64,000 nt of DNA. Source: Metopolophium dirhodum. Lineage: Eukaryota > Arthropoda > Insecta > Hemiptera > Aphididae. Positions within the stretch are counted from its first letter, which is position 1. Each line of letters starts with the position of its first letter. The position numbers and the translations under genes were made by a program. Where the stretch lies: the NCBI RefSeq assembly GCF_019925205.1, contig NC_083560.1, positions 37,122,270-37,186,269 of the forward strand. Reading direction: 5' to 3'. The notes beneath the pieces were generated by a model that had not been told where the DNA came from, did not search any database, and saw nothing but the letters and a program-made list of their open reading frames with translations. Positions 21,056 to 35,012 of the stretch are shown piece after piece.

Positions 21056-24000
21056 GCCATCTATGTGTTACCCTAGTGCATTAGATATTCGTATATTCTA
21101 ACATGTGGAGGAGCGGAGTAGAGGGGTACCGTACGTAGCACTAGTAATAAAAGTTGAAAATTATATAAACTTTTAACTACCGTAGAATGGGCATAACCTG
21201 GGTTACTTTGATTTCATGGGGCTACTTTGATACACTTATATTTTAATTCACAAGAGTACCATGACGATATAATTTTTTTCATAAAATGGGGTTACTTTGA
21301 TATCACATTAAGAAATATAGGTATTAAAGTCGTATTAAACATAGTTATGTAACGCATAGTTTTCTTTTTTAATTGTCTGTTTCACAGTGATATTTATGTG
21401 CCACGTACCTAGTCCGTTAACTAGCTCATATTTGTTGTTCTGTATCAATTATCAATTTTTTTCTATGAAGTAACTACTCAAACTTCATACTATTAGTTCC
21501 TGTTGAAAATATAAATTTAAACTTAAGAAATATGGATGATTTTAACTAACAATTTTATCATGTATAGAAAATGTTAAATAAACATTTGATGAAAATGTCA
21601 AGTATTTACAATTGATAGTTTTCAAATAACAACAAAATAAGAAAATCGTTGTATGAATTTTTTTTAATAATGTACGGTTGAATATCCAATTTCTTACATT
21701 TATAGAAATATACTATAATTATACTAACATTTCTGTTACTTTTTGATAACATAATTTTGTAGATTTATCTATTTTATTTGGAAGCCAAGATAGGCTTAAT
21801 ATTATATTAAGACCTTTAATGGCTAATTTATTTTAAAAAAATTTAATATTTGTTGAATTTTTAATTGACATGTGTATAGTTTAAAGATTTAATAGCCATC
21901 TGAAGTTAAAAAGGTATCATGTAGGTACCTATGGCGGTCGGTAATTGGACCATACTTTATCTACCTGCTTCTTATAAAATATTTGTTTACATTTTACTAC
22001 TCGGAGATTGGGCTACAAATTAATCTATATTTTCAAAGTGTACCCGGAGATGGGCCGTAAATGTACAGCATAAAAATATACGAATATAATATAACGTTTA
22101 TTAACTAATAATTATTTTTTATAATGCATAAATTACAATAATATTTTTTTAATAATGCCATACGCAGATTTCACAAATTTAATATAATATATAATATAAT
22201 AGGTCAATAAATTTAGTCAAAAAATAATTATTATAAATATTTTTTTCTAAAAAGTACATAAGATACAATTATTTTTTTTAAAAATATGATACCGATTTTA
22301 CAAATTCAAATCTATTCTTTTTCCATTCTTTATAATTTTGAATTTCATTAAAAATATATTATTTTCAAATCAATTAAAATGTAATACTTAATTTTGTTTT
22401 CTATGAGAAAAAAAAATAATTCCTTGGGAAAAATGTTTCCAGAATAACTATGCAAGTGCATACAAAAACACGCTCTAATTATAAATCATAAACTACTCGT
22501 ACAAAATTTGATTGTAATATATCTAAGTACTCCAAAAAACATTTTACTTTAGAATATGGAACTAAAAATGTATGTTATCACTAAAAAAGTAAGCAATTCA
22601 AAAAATTATAGTGGAAAAAAAGTAAATAATATATGTATATATTTTTTTTAAATATGTCGTTTTTTGACAACCTAAATTTTATATAAATAGTTTTTCAAAG
22701 AACGAGTGTCTTATACTAGGACTTAAGATCCTCCAGTAGACTCATTTTGTTTTTAAAACTTTTAATAGTTTTGTTTTTAGCTTCAATTTTTGCTTTCATT
22801 ATTTGCAAATCTCGATCTTTTACCAATTAATATTATATATTATTTATATTTTTAGTATTAATTATCAATTAATATTCAACTAACCAAAAATTCTAACCAA
22901 AGTATTGAATAAATAATATACTATATTACTATGTGAATCATAATGAATATCACTTAATTAACATACGAATACCTATATACAATTTTTTGAATATTAAACA
23001 TTTTATTAGAATATTATATTATTATTACATATTACATGAATATTAATTTAGATACCTAATAGCATAAACATAATATTCTACTTTAGATTTGTAATTCAAA
23101 ATTAAAAATACTCAATGTAAATTCACTTGTATCCTCATTATTTTTATTTTCATAAAAATGGTAAGGACATTCTGGCAGGGACGGAGTGGCCGGCCAGGAA
23201 ATAGGAATTTTCCAGGTGGCTTGGTCATATTAGATTTTATTAACAAAATTAGTAAATGTGTCAACAATGTTTTTGTATTAAAACTTTAAAACTATGAAAT
23301 AAGATTTTGGAATGTGGGGGAGAGGCAACTGTTCTATTACTTTATAAACGCAATAAAATAAGAATAAACATTATATCATTAATATTGTCTATGTGAAACC
23401 AATTAAAAAGAGCACCTATGAGGAATTTTTTCCTATTGATTATTTGTAAAAACAAACGCTGAAACACGTTCAAAAATATATTTTTACATTGAAATTGGGA
23501 GAATGATTGTGAACACAATAACACGTTTAGGTACACATTTTTGCAGACACCTAAAATAAATCAACGTTTGGTATATCATATTTTTAAAATAATACCACAT
23601 TTGAGCACCAATACATTTAAGTACACCGTACACAGTCACATTATTTCCAATTTTATTTTTTAGCACTCTTACATAGTAATAATTTCTTATTTAGTGTGTA
23701 CAAATAACTGCTGCAAGTATAACAATAATTACTACATTAGTCATATTTCTAAAATTTAAAAACATATATAAACTATCAATACGACAAATATGAAAAGTAT
23801 GGTAGTATAATTTATAATGATTTTAAGTATCTACTTTTCTTTTTTATTAAAAAATTAAAAAATAAGTCATTGACAAAATAATTTTTTTCACAAACATAAC
23901 TCTAGAGTGTAACAGCCACTGAACCTATTTGGTGATTGCATACCTATTCATTTTTCAAAGAAGTTTGTCTTTCCTCATTGTAAATGGGAACGTGTTTGAC

Positions 24001-26847
24001 GAACTGTAAACTAATAATTTACATATTAAATTCAATTTGATAATTAATATTACTATGATCAATTTTTATCAATCGTTACTATAAGCATAAGCTAAATATA
24101 TAATTGAACATATAATACATTTTGAACAACAAGATAATTTGGAAATTGTTAATGAATTGTGTCGAAACGTGAACTTTAAATGCTTATGAAAAATGGTGGC
24201 AATGTATCTCTTATATTTGTGAACAGATATTATAGAAACTATAATAGGATCCCCGTATTACATTTTCAAATCTTTGACATAGCAAAGAACTTTTTATTGA
24301 CATAAATTTTAAAAACAATACTAATTGAAAAAATTAAAATGTATTATCCCCATAACTAGCTGAAAAAGAGTAAAATTGTTTTAAAAATGTTATGGTGTGT
24401 AGAAAATGCTAATAGAGGAACATTCGGGGAACAAATCATGTATCTATACCTAGGTATTTATTTTAGTTACACTTATAAAACAAAATCAATTTTTGTCAAA
24501 AATATAATCATTTTTCCTTAATTATCTTTTTAATTCAAAATAGATGAATAAGAATAGTACCTTAACGAGATTTTTGTTTGTGTGACTTACTACTACTTCA
24601 CCAATGAAATTATTTATAAAGACCTATAGGCCTTCATATCTTCTATTACCATAATATATGTTGAATGTGGTGCTTGACGGACTAATGACTTTAGTATTAG
24701 TATAAATGAATGATAACACGACAATATGATTGTGTATAAGTATAATATATAATAAGGTACAACTGGACTATTTAACTGTGACAGTACACGCACATCGTAT
24801 ACGCACTGTACAACGGCACCTGTGAAAGTGAGTATTACATACATCAAAGGTATATATATATATGTATATATAATATATATAATATATAGGTTCTATATAT
24901 ATCCACAAGTCTGTGGTCATGTTATATCCGTAAAGAGAGTGAGTCGTATACTTTCGTATACTTTAGTCGTATTAGTTAATTTATATAAGTACTAAGTTGT
25001 ACACACGTGACAAGGTTGACTTCTAATATTAATTGTATATTTCAATAATATATACTATATTTTAATCAATATAATTTTTACAAGATGAGGGATGTCATAT
25101 AATCATAGTATTGTATCACTTTCTAGTTATAATAATTTTTTACTAGAATATTAGTGTACTCATTATTGATTATATGTAACCGATTTTATATATTTGTATA
25201 TTGTTATACTAATGGTAATCATAATCATGTTAAATAAAATAATTTTGAAAAAAGTGCTGTAAATGTATGGTCACATATTCTGGAGCCAGAAATTGTAATG
25301 TATAAGAAAACTATACTAGTTTCAATACATTATAATATGCTTTAAGAAGAAATAATAACCTTTTTAAAATCGTATTTATGAATATATATATTTTTTTTTA
25401 TTATGTATAGTTACACATTCAATTGTATTTCAAACGGTTTTTTTGATATAACAATAAGCTGATTATATTTTATTTAAACAATCAAAAAACCTTATATACA
25501 TAAATGTAAGCAAACAATAAATGCATAAGATGAATACATTACATTTTAATTGCATTGTAACTGATTTACAAGTATCGCAAGGTGGATAACAGGCATTTCA
25601 AAATTATACCCAGTATTAAATAAATGATCCAAAAGTGTGCTGATTTCACTCATTCTTGTTCTTCTTTCAAGTTTTGAGGTCAGTTTTAATATTAGAGTGA
25701 ATTGACCTTTTATCATATTTTTAAGTAACAACATTATCTATGTGTTCTTTTGTTGATGTTTTACGATATTTTAATTTATCAGTTTAGTTTGTTATGAATA
25801 GGTAAAACATTCATATTTTAAAATGCTCATAATTCACTTAAAAATTTAAATATTGTAAAAAACCAATGAGAGAACACAGATAATGTTTTTACCTAAAAGT
25901 TAGATAATAGATCGATTCACCCTAATATCAAAACTATTGAAACTGGCGAACGATATTTGCTATGTCGTCTGTGTGTAAGACGAAGACAACACATACAGGG
26001 CAACGTCCTCTAGAGTTAAAAAGTTTAAAAAAATTAACCTTTGGTAATATGTCACACAAATTATTAGGCATAAGATTTTTGTGGTCTTTGTTCACGAACG
26101 CGCACAGGATTAATATAAGACAGTTAAAAAAAAAATAAAAAAAAATAAATGTGAGTGATATTATAATACTGACATTACTATAGTATACGATTTTATTTAT
26201 ACTTACTGCGTACGTGTTACCTGACTGACGTGATAAATATATGACACGACGTATGTTAGGTATAAAAAAGACTGTTATATTATATCTAATTTAGCGTCAG
26301 AATCATAGATAATAAAGAATGGATAGGCCACGCCTATGCTTATAATATTAGGTGTCCTGTTCCTTGAGAGCAGATATCTTCTATCCACGGTTTAAGATAT
26401 ACTGGTTACACAACTCCTATATTAAATTGCTTATAACACATGGACCGTTCAATATGTTTTGCGATAAGACACAGAACAATGTAATAAGGCTCACCGTAGA
26501 GCTACATTGTAGTGAACTCTAGCGACCAACTGTCATTGTAAATCTTCATGACGAAGAAAAACTAGAAAATTACTATTTCCTTAAAAAGTAACATTACAAT
26601 AAATTATTCAATATACAATCTTAAACCTTTGATTGTTTTATGTACCTATAGTTCAATAAGTGATTCAACTAAAGGAATTTTGCCTAGTTGTAGCGCAATT
26701 ACATATGAGTTACCTACTTGAAGCCCAATTCGAAGTCCATTAGGTAGAAGGTAAACAAATTTATAATAAAAATTATGTTATTTTATATGTATAATTTGGG
26801 TTAGAGTAAAATAGTTTTACTATATTTATGCCTTATTTTAATTTCAG
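21056..26847. other. Long AT-rich tract without recognised genes
   Basis: Nearly 6 kb with only short chance frames. Small points: a hAT-style terminus CAGGGACGGAGTGGCC at about 23177 whose partner end I could not find; TA/TATATA runs at 24850-24900; GGGTTACTTTGAT-type repeats at 21202-21305; a conserved-looking CGTAAGACGAAGACAACAC-like word near 25977. Confidence 0.6.
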
Positions 26848-27168
26848 TCTGTCAGATTGTTCAATAATTGAAACACAAAAAAAAAACAAAAATTTGGAAT
26901 AACACTCGATTTGGTGATATATCTGTCTGTAGTTTTTTAAAACCAAGAAGGGCAGCCAGAAATTTCAAAATACTAAAATCCACTGTTTTGAACATTCGAT
27001 ATAAAAACAAATTGTTAGCTCAGAAGAATCAAAGATTAAATAAAAAAGTTCATTCGCTAAATGGTATTCTTGGTGAATTAAAAAAAATAGATTTAATCTC
27101 AGATACTGCTGCTGATAACTTGAAGTTACCAAATGTGTATTGTTTATTGTGTCTATATGTGTATTATA
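26848..27168 (+). pseudogene. P-element/THAP-type transposase relic
   Basis: A splice-acceptor-like TTTTAATTTCAG ends at 26847. Downstream, the frame from about 26890 encodes the region that follows the THAP finger in P-element-like transposases: an FGDIS motif, a KPRRAARNF segment, then a basic coiled coil (LLAQKNQRLNKKVHSL) and the ELKKIDLISDTAADNLK end. The presumed beginning of the exon lies in another frame and meets a stop near an A-run, so at least one frameshift is present. The catalytic domain is missing. A MITE inserted right after DNLK has destroyed continuity. Confidence 0.65.
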
Positions 27169-27258
27169 CAATGAAACCTTCCCTAACGGAGGTTTTCTTG
27201 GGAACATAACGGATAACATTTTGACGGCCAAGAGTGCCAGTATTTAGAGGTTTCACTG
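27169..27258. mobile_element. 90-bp pogo/Tc1-like MITE
   Basis: Flanked by TA on both sides. The left end is CAATGAAACCTTCCC and the right end is TTAGAGGTTTCACTG, inverted versions of a CAGTGAAACCTC-type terminus. It lies directly 3' of the P-element relic. Confidence 0.65.
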
Positions 27259-27293
27259 TATATTAATATTATTGTAATTCTCTATTATTTTTA

Positions 27294-29086
27294 GATTCTG
27301 AGCGAATTGATGAGTGTATTACTTTTACAATGATGTGTAGATTTGTTTTATTTTTTATTTTATCTGTCATCACCTTTTAGGACAGTAAAACGTAAAAGTA
27401 CTTGGATTTTCCTCAACAGTAACTTTTCTGATAGAAAAGTGAATCTAGTTGGTACTTTTAGGGGTCAAAAGTAAAAATTTCCCAGTAGTTTTCAAAAGTT
27501 CCGTAAAAAAACAAAAGAAAAATTAAGAAAAACGGGAATTTTTACGCAAATTTTTTTTTTGAGAAAATCTATTTTGGTTTTTTGGTGAAGCTCTAAAAGG
27601 TACATGAAATGTTGACTGAATGTTTATATAAGCATTTTCTATACACCATAACATTTTCCAAATATGTATTTATTATTTTGAGCCGTTTACGGACATTTTC
27701 AATTTTCAATTTTTTATAGTTTTTTTTTATATAAATATCAATAAAATTTTATTTGTTGAGTAAAAAAGCGTGAAAATTTAATAGAAGGCTTCCTAGGTTA
27801 TTGTTTCAAAGGCAGATGAAAAAAATTAAAAATCCTAAATCACAGTTTTTATTTATAAGCGTTTAAAGTTCAAATCTTGACAAAATACGGAAAAATCACG
27901 ATCATTAGCAAATTATTTTGAGTTGAAAATTCATAAAATTCATAAAATTCTTTAAATCTAAGATTTGAAAATGTAATACAAGATTACCCAAAGTTTGTCT
28001 ACCTCTATCAAAAAAAAAATGTCTACAAGAATTCAAATTAAATTTCTAATGAGCGTTTGAATTATTTGATAATAATTTGACTCTTTTTGAGCTGTTTACG
28101 GACAATGTCAGTTTCAAATTTATTTTCTTTAAATATCAATAAAATATTATTTGTTAAAAAAGTGTGAACATTTAATATAAGGATCCTGATATATCGTTCT
28201 AATAGCAGTTGAAAAATATTAAAAATACATAGGCACAATTTTTTTTAATAAGTATTTAAAGTTCAAATTTTGACAAAAATTATCAAATTTATAATTTAAT
28301 AACTATTTTGTTGTTAAAAATGTATAAAATGTTCAACTTTTATAGGTAAGGATTGGAAATTGAAAACAAGGTGCCAGGTAAATAGGTTTTATTTTGAGTT
28401 GAGAATTCATAAAAATTTTTCTTTTTAAATCTAAGATTTGAAAATGTAATATAAGATTACTCATAAGTTTGTCTACCTTTATCAAAAAAAAAAATGTGTA
28501 CAAGAAACTTAAATTCAATTTTTATGAGCGTCTGAAATTTATATTTTTACAACATTTGATATTCACTCGATTTCTCATGTAACAATTTTCTTATTTTATT
28601 GTAATGAAAAAACGAATGATTGTAGGTACTTGAAAATTTCATTGAATGTTTATATTAGCATTTTCTATACAACATAAAATTTTGAAAATATTTAGACTCT
28701 TTTTGAGCTGTTTACGGACATTATCATTTTTCAATTTTTTTAGTTTTTTTTTTCTATAAATATCAATAAAATTTTACTTGTTGGGTAAAAAAGCGTGAAT
28801 ATTTAATATAAGGCCACTGATATATCGTTCTAATAGCAATTGAAAAATATTAAAAATACATAGGCACAATTTTTTTTGTAAGCATTTAAAGTTAGAATTT
28901 TGACATAATTTATTAATTATTTTGTAGTTAAAAATGTATAAAATGTTTAACTCTTATGGCTAAGGATTGAAAATTTAAAACAAGGCTTTACGTAAATAGG
29001 TTATTTACAAATTACTTTATTCACAATAATATCATCAAATATACTTGGTAATATCATAGGCTGACTGACCGTTTTCGCTCAGAATC
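27294..29086 (+). repeat. GATTCTGAGCG-family element, copy 2 (both ends present, internally duplicated)
   Basis: Starts GATTCTGAGCGAATTGATG and ends CGTTTTCGCTCAGAATC-like (29070-29086), giving perfect inverted GATTCTGAGCG termini. At ~1.8 kb it is longer than its relatives because a ~500-bp interior segment (with GAGAATTCATAAAAATTTT, about 28398) is repeated from the earlier block (about 27923). No protein is encoded. Confidence 0.75.
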
Positions 29087-30562
29087 GTTTTCCTTATACA
29101 ATGATATTATATCATTGAATTCAAATTTAACATCATCCATTACAGTGACCTACTTGGAACCTACTGTACAGCAGAGCGATATCCACTTACTTGCTTTTTT
29201 TAAATCTAAAATATAAAATATGCAATTTCATCAATTTCCAACTCAAAATAATTTACAAAATGTTGTGGTTTTGAAATTTGTCAAATTTTGAACTTCCGAC
29301 TTTTATTAAAAACTATTGTGAATTTTTAGGCTTAACTTTCTTCTTAAATAACACTAACATAACCTAACCTAACCTATAAGGAGCCTTTTGTTAAAAAAAA
29401 TAAAAGTAAAAATTGAGACATCATCGCAAAATCAATACTTAAGCGCTCCGCTCAGAATTTAAAATATAATACAAGCCTCCTACTATATTGTTACAATGAC
29501 AATGACAATTGAAAAATATTTAAAATCCTTAGTCACAGTTTTTTTTTATAAGCATTTAAAGTTCAAATCTTGATAAAATACTAATGGGATACAATTTAAA
29601 TGTAATATGTTTAAATTATTGCACACACTTAGTCTATTCAACTAGTTTTCTCTTGTTACTTCGGAATTATTTTTTTCAAATTCAACAATTTAATTAATTG
29701 ATGTATTTGCTACCTATATTTGTATACAATTTTAAATTTAGTATATTATATTATATAGTGTATACATTAAATAATAACAAAAACTAGACTTTATCAATAT
29801 AAAATAATTGGTTTAATATAACAACAATAATTATACACTTGCATTAATTGTCTATTGGAGTGCTATTGGTTAAAGTTTACTTTGATTTCGAGGTGTGGGC
29901 AGACATTTTGCTAACGAAATAGTTAAAGTTAATTTTGTTGTTTTACTTCATAGAAACACAATGCATAGCTCCAAGGAAATTTAATCGATATTCTCCCTGA
30001 AAAAAAAATATAAAATCGTGTTGACCAGTATTATATATTATTGTACACATATTTGTTACAATACGCAATGGTTACTATATTGACACATATAACTAAGTAG
30101 GTATTTACAAACGGTAATTGTGGAAAAAACATACGTCAATAATTATAAAAACAAAAGGATTCACTACAAGACTTCATCTTTGGTCTACTCTAATATTATA
30201 ACAATATATAAACAACAACGAAGTTCGTCGTCCTACTGTTATTCAGAGCAATCGTATGGTTTTGGTCCAACAATATGGTAGATATTTTTATTTTAATAAT
30301 GTATATCATTACTATTCATTGACCTCGATTTCACTATTGTTGCTCTAGATAACTTTAGCATATAATAACATATTATTTAAAATAGATAAGTAATAGATAT
30401 TATATTGTTATAGGTACTATGTTATTGAAGATTCGGTATAATACACTTTCAATTATTAACAAAAAAATTAGCAAATTATTAGGTATCATTTAATTTTTTA
30501 GGAAAAAAACACGCATCATTGAAAAGCAATACATTTGCTTAGAATCTAAAATTCATCTGATA
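29087..30562. other. Repeat flank and AT-rich spacer, no gene seen
   Basis: 29087-29200 is the block that recurs next to family ends (ATGATATTATATCATTGAAT, then ACTGTACAGCAGAGCGATA), also at 7560, 38610, 45290, 50840 and 55340. Another CTCCGCTCAGAATTTAAAAT end is at about 29444. The rest is AT-rich and unannotated. Confidence 0.55.
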
Positions 30563-30960
30563 TCTCTCTCTATATATAAAAATAAGTGTAAATTTTGAAT
30601 ACATTTTATAACTCAAGATCCAGCAAACCGATTTCGATAAAAGCGTGAGGCTTTTGTATTAATTGATTATATTAATCCTCCGTAGGTGGAATTAAGTAAA
30701 AATGACAAACTTGGTAAAAATTTGTACACTTACGTACAAACAGCACGGGGTCCGCGATCTACTGCAGGTAGATTACCTAACTGATAATATACTGCTGCGA
30801 ATCAGAATGTTTATTCCGAGCAACAGAAAAGTTAAGATACATTTTGAACACCATACACCATACAACATACACAATACACCAAATATTAAATAACGAATTG
30901 AACAAAGTTTGAAGAATTGGTACATTTAACAGGCAACAAAGTGCCAGCGGGATCAGCTAG
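30563..30960 (+). mobile_element. Short non-autonomous Helitron-like element
   Basis: Begins TCTCTCTATATATAAAA, a common insect Helitron 5' style, and ends GCCAGCGGGATCAGCTAG followed by T, with the CTAG 3' terminus expected of Helitrons. Its 3' ~70 bp recur at 31430-31502, 45524-45614 and in reverse at 54776-54850, all stopping at the same CTAG. No Rep/helicase is encoded. Confidence 0.6.
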
Positions 30961-31429
30961 TTTTATATATTTAAATGTTTAATATATACAAATAACTTAA
31001 TAATAATATAATGTAACAAAATTATATGAATCGCATTTAGTGTTGTATCACGAAAAAAAATAGGTACATGAGAAATATAAAAAAAATATATCAAGTCTAA
31101 AAATATTAAATATTTTTTATTTAAGTGAACATAGGTAGTCTAAAAAATGTATTATTACCATTTTGTTGTATAATTATAGCTTCTCGTAGCAAAAGAACTA
31201 GGGTAAAATGACGAAAAATAGTTGTATAATTATGTACTTGAACTTGAATAGGTAGTAGGTAGTAGGTACTATAGGTAATACTATAGTATTATAATAATAT
31301 ATTATTTATTTACTAAGATACAGCCTCAAAAGTACAGAGTGTAAGATAATATTTAAATGAAATATGTATATTTATATTAACGGCACTTAAGAGGACACCC
31401 ACCTGGGCATTTGTTGTATCCGTCTTATA

Positions 31430-31502
31430 AACTGAACAAAGTTCGAGTCATAATATAGAGTTGGTACATTTAACGGGCAACGAAGTGCACGGAATCAGCT
31501 AG
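31430..31502 (+). mobile_element. Helitron-like 3' end fragment
   Basis: CTGAACAAAGTTCGAG ... AACGGGCAACGAAGTGCAC ... ATCAGCTAG, matching the end of 30563-30960. Confidence 0.6.
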
Positions 31503-32139
31503 TATATACATATATTTAACATTTAAATATAACGCCCCCTTCATACAAAATGTAAGTTTTCATTACACACTTGAAGTTTTTAACAAATTAAATTAATTAT
31601 AAGAAACAGGAAAAACACACGTTTTAGATATTCAACTTGAGTTGGAATATAAAATATAAAGTTATACAAATTATATAGATATTATAATATATAAGACAAT
31701 TAAATTAGAAATTATATTTTACATCTAATGTATTATGACAAGGAAGTCCAAGAGAAATGCAATGAAAAAAAACAATTTAGTGCAGTGAAAATAATTTTAA
31801 TATAAAACTTCAAAAATATTATCTTCATTACATTTGTGAAAAATAAAATATTGCACATATGTATTATCCAATATAATGAAAAATACAGTTAGGTATCTCG
31901 AAATGTTCCTCTCCTGTTATTGTAATGACTTTATTCCTTGTTTCGTAATATTATGTTCAAAATATTATTTTAAATTGTTTTGGTTTGATTATTTGTCTTT
32001 TATTGTACCTACTTAAGGTTTGATTTTTTACATTTTTTTATGGGAGATGTAAATTAACAATCGATGAATCAATATCCATATTTGCCATTTTATTAAGTTG
32101 GTCAACGACCATTGGTAGAAATATTATACTTCTATCGGT
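31503..32139. other. AT-rich spacer, no gene seen
   Basis: Only short chance frames. Confidence 0.6.
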
Positions 32140-32325
32140 CTATGGCGGCGATGCATCTGTGCCACCGGGATGGATAGGGACATATCCCAGAGACCGCAGA
32201 ACGGCCAGTAACTGATGTTGTATCGAGCTGTAACTACAGTTGCGAAATTCGTTTGACGACGCGATGACCCTCCCCAGGAGATCGGCTAACTTTACGGCGT
32301 CAGATTTCCCTTCCGGTGTCAGGAC
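32140..32325 (-). pseudogene. Unrecognised coding-like stretch in a GC-richer island
   Basis: On the minus strand about 61 stop-free codons carry diverse protein-like sequence (parts: KSDAVKLADLLGRVIA, SSIQHQLLAVLRSLGYV), ending at a stop at 32140-32142. The GC-richer island runs from about 32140 to 32385. An upstream stop (about 32326-32328) could be a frameshift, since another frame also stays open there. I do not recognise a family. It may be a relic of a retroelement ORF or a host exon. Confidence 0.35.
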
Positions 32326-35012
32326 TCAGGAACGAGTGGTTCCTCGGCCTGGTTGAGATGGGCTCAGTAGTACTTACCTGATGTTGACGTACATTACATA
32401 ATAATAACCTATATCATTAAACAAAACAAAACGCATAAACTCATTGCTTCAATATACAGAGTTATTTCAAATTGCCTATATTGTCATCAAACAAAATAAA
32501 ATGGCAGCGTAAGGGTACATTCCATATAGTTATTACTTATAAGTATAGGTCGTCCCCTTTCGCTGTCATTTAAATTTCTCAACGTCGAGGTATTCAACAT
32601 TTTTCATACTGCGGCTCCTTTATGTGTTCACAATATTTTCACGGCTCACGAATTATCATGAAAAATTTGAAACAATACGGATAAAATATTGCCAATATCG
32701 GTGGTGATAACAGTGATTTTTGTACTAGAAATAAAACTTTTAATAGTCGCGTAATGTATTTCACTCCTTCCCCCCGCCGAAAATGATTTTCTTTAGATTT
32801 AACGTTAAAAGTTGTTTGAGCACATATTACTTTTGTAAATAACTACAGTTGAATCTGAATTAAAAAATTTTAATATATCAGTTTCCTTTAAAATATGTTT
32901 ATATTGAATAATTGTTAAGACTGCGTAAATTTAAGTATCATTCCTTCAAAGTTCAAAAACGATTAAGACACTTAAAATTTCAACTTAATATAGCAAATAC
33001 TAAAAAAAAAATTATTAAAATAAAATAATATGTCATTATTTCATGTAGAATAATATAATAGCTAAATAAAAAAAATTATATATTTTATCGTTTTAATAGA
33101 GAAAATTAAATAATGTAAAAATGTATATAAGTTTGAAAATATCAATCAAATAATATATATTTTTTATACAAACGGCTCTATAAGTCGGTCGTATGTTAAT
33201 ACATTTTTTTGAAATTCTATTTTTAGTGTCGGAATATTGTAAAGATAAATTACCTACTGATAAAAAAAACGATAATTTTTTTTGTTTTAAAATAGTACGT
33301 TTCGCCGGCTAAAATTACCATTCATCCCACACGACTGGTCTCGATTAAACAGTTGTAATAACTTAGTAATTATTATAATTATTTTCCAAAATGATCGAAT
33401 ATAAATAAAATTATTATTATTGTGTGTGTCAATATTCGCATCGTAACGAGGCGTTTTATCAGGATGACAAGTGCGTATGGTCGGCTACGCTTGTCCCAGC
33501 TATAATATTTATTATGATCATTACATTGACCGTCGCAAAGAGGAGTATTAATCATCGGAACGACAAGAGCGTATAGTCGGCTACGTGTTTCAGTTATAAA
33601 ATCATAAATATTTTGAAGCTAGACATGGGATATTCACCCGTAAATTAAAAAAAATCTCATGCAATAATTTTCTTATTTGGTCGTTATTCACAAGCTATAA
33701 TAACCATGAGCTAAATTTTCGTCAAATGTTTATTTTATCATTTTCTATACACGATATAATTTTAAAAATATTCTCATTTGTTTTAAGTTATTTATACATA
33801 GACAATATCAATTTTCAATTTTTATAGTTTTCTATTCTATTAATGTTAATACAATTTCGTTCCGTCTGAAACTTTTGTTTGTTTAAATTAATATATTCTT
33901 TTTTTTATGATTACTTTTTAGAACGTCCTTGGTTTTGAATTTATCGTTTGGTTTACAATAATTGTAGGTGGGACTGACAACTGACAACTCGTTTGCGTAC
34001 ATCGAAAAACGTGAAAACCCGGTTAATACTAATTTTGACCTGAAAAATGACAACTCGTTTGCGTACAGCTATTAAATTAGATTTAAACGATAATGTGATT
34101 TTAGATAAATGTGTGCGTTATTGACGACCGCTGGATGTTACTATATGCTTATTATTTAGTCGAACGTGTGATGCTATCGAGATACGAGTCATTTTATTTC
34201 GTGTAGTACCATGGACATTCAAATGTTTTTGAAACGCGCAGAGGAAAACGTTGTTTTAATATCAGAAAGATTATATCAAAAACCTATTTTGATGTACGAT
34301 ACAGTGCAATAAAGTACATTGATAAACAATTTTCAATTGAAACCATTAAATAAGTGATTGGAATTGATGGTTGCCTTTGATGAAAAGCTCAGAAAATGCA
34401 TTTTGGCCAATATTAGTACATACCAACTATGATGTTTTATATTATAAACATGCACCATGAGTAAAATACATAAACTAATGAAAAACAATGAATGTAAAAA
34501 TGTACCATCATAATATTTCATTATATTCTTCTGTACAATGGAGGTGGTTATAATATTTTAGTAATTTTTTTCGTACAACAAGTCCGGAGTGGACGTAATA
34601 TGCACTTATGCCGGTGGAGACGAATCGGTTTATAATTATTGATGGTAAGAACATTATCTGTGTTTGTATGAGGATTTTTATGATAGTTTAATTTTTAAGT
34701 GTGTTAGGTTAATTTAGGTTAATTGAATGAAAATGCATAACTTGCTAAACAATTGATCAATGATATAAAAAACAAACATACAAACCAGATAATGTTATTA
34801 GTTCTTACCGTTAAGTTTCATAATAGTTCGGTGAATTTTAATTTTTAAACTAACTGTGCTAAACGTAATCTACTAAGAGTAAATTTGTTCTGTTACGTAC
34901 TTGTAAGACAGAGACAACAAATGGCCGTGTTGTGTCGTGGTGTCCCTTAAGAAATACATGAATTTATTAAAACCAAAAGCAGTTAAATATTCATTATAAA
35001 AACGTTTAAACT
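32326..35012. other. Mostly AT-rich spacer with two short direct repeats
   Basis: GACAAGTGCGTATGGTCGGC (33468) recurs as GACAAGAGCGTATAGTCGGC (33562). GACAACTCGTTTGCGTACA occurs at 33981 and 34048. No coding frame is supported. Confidence 0.55.
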
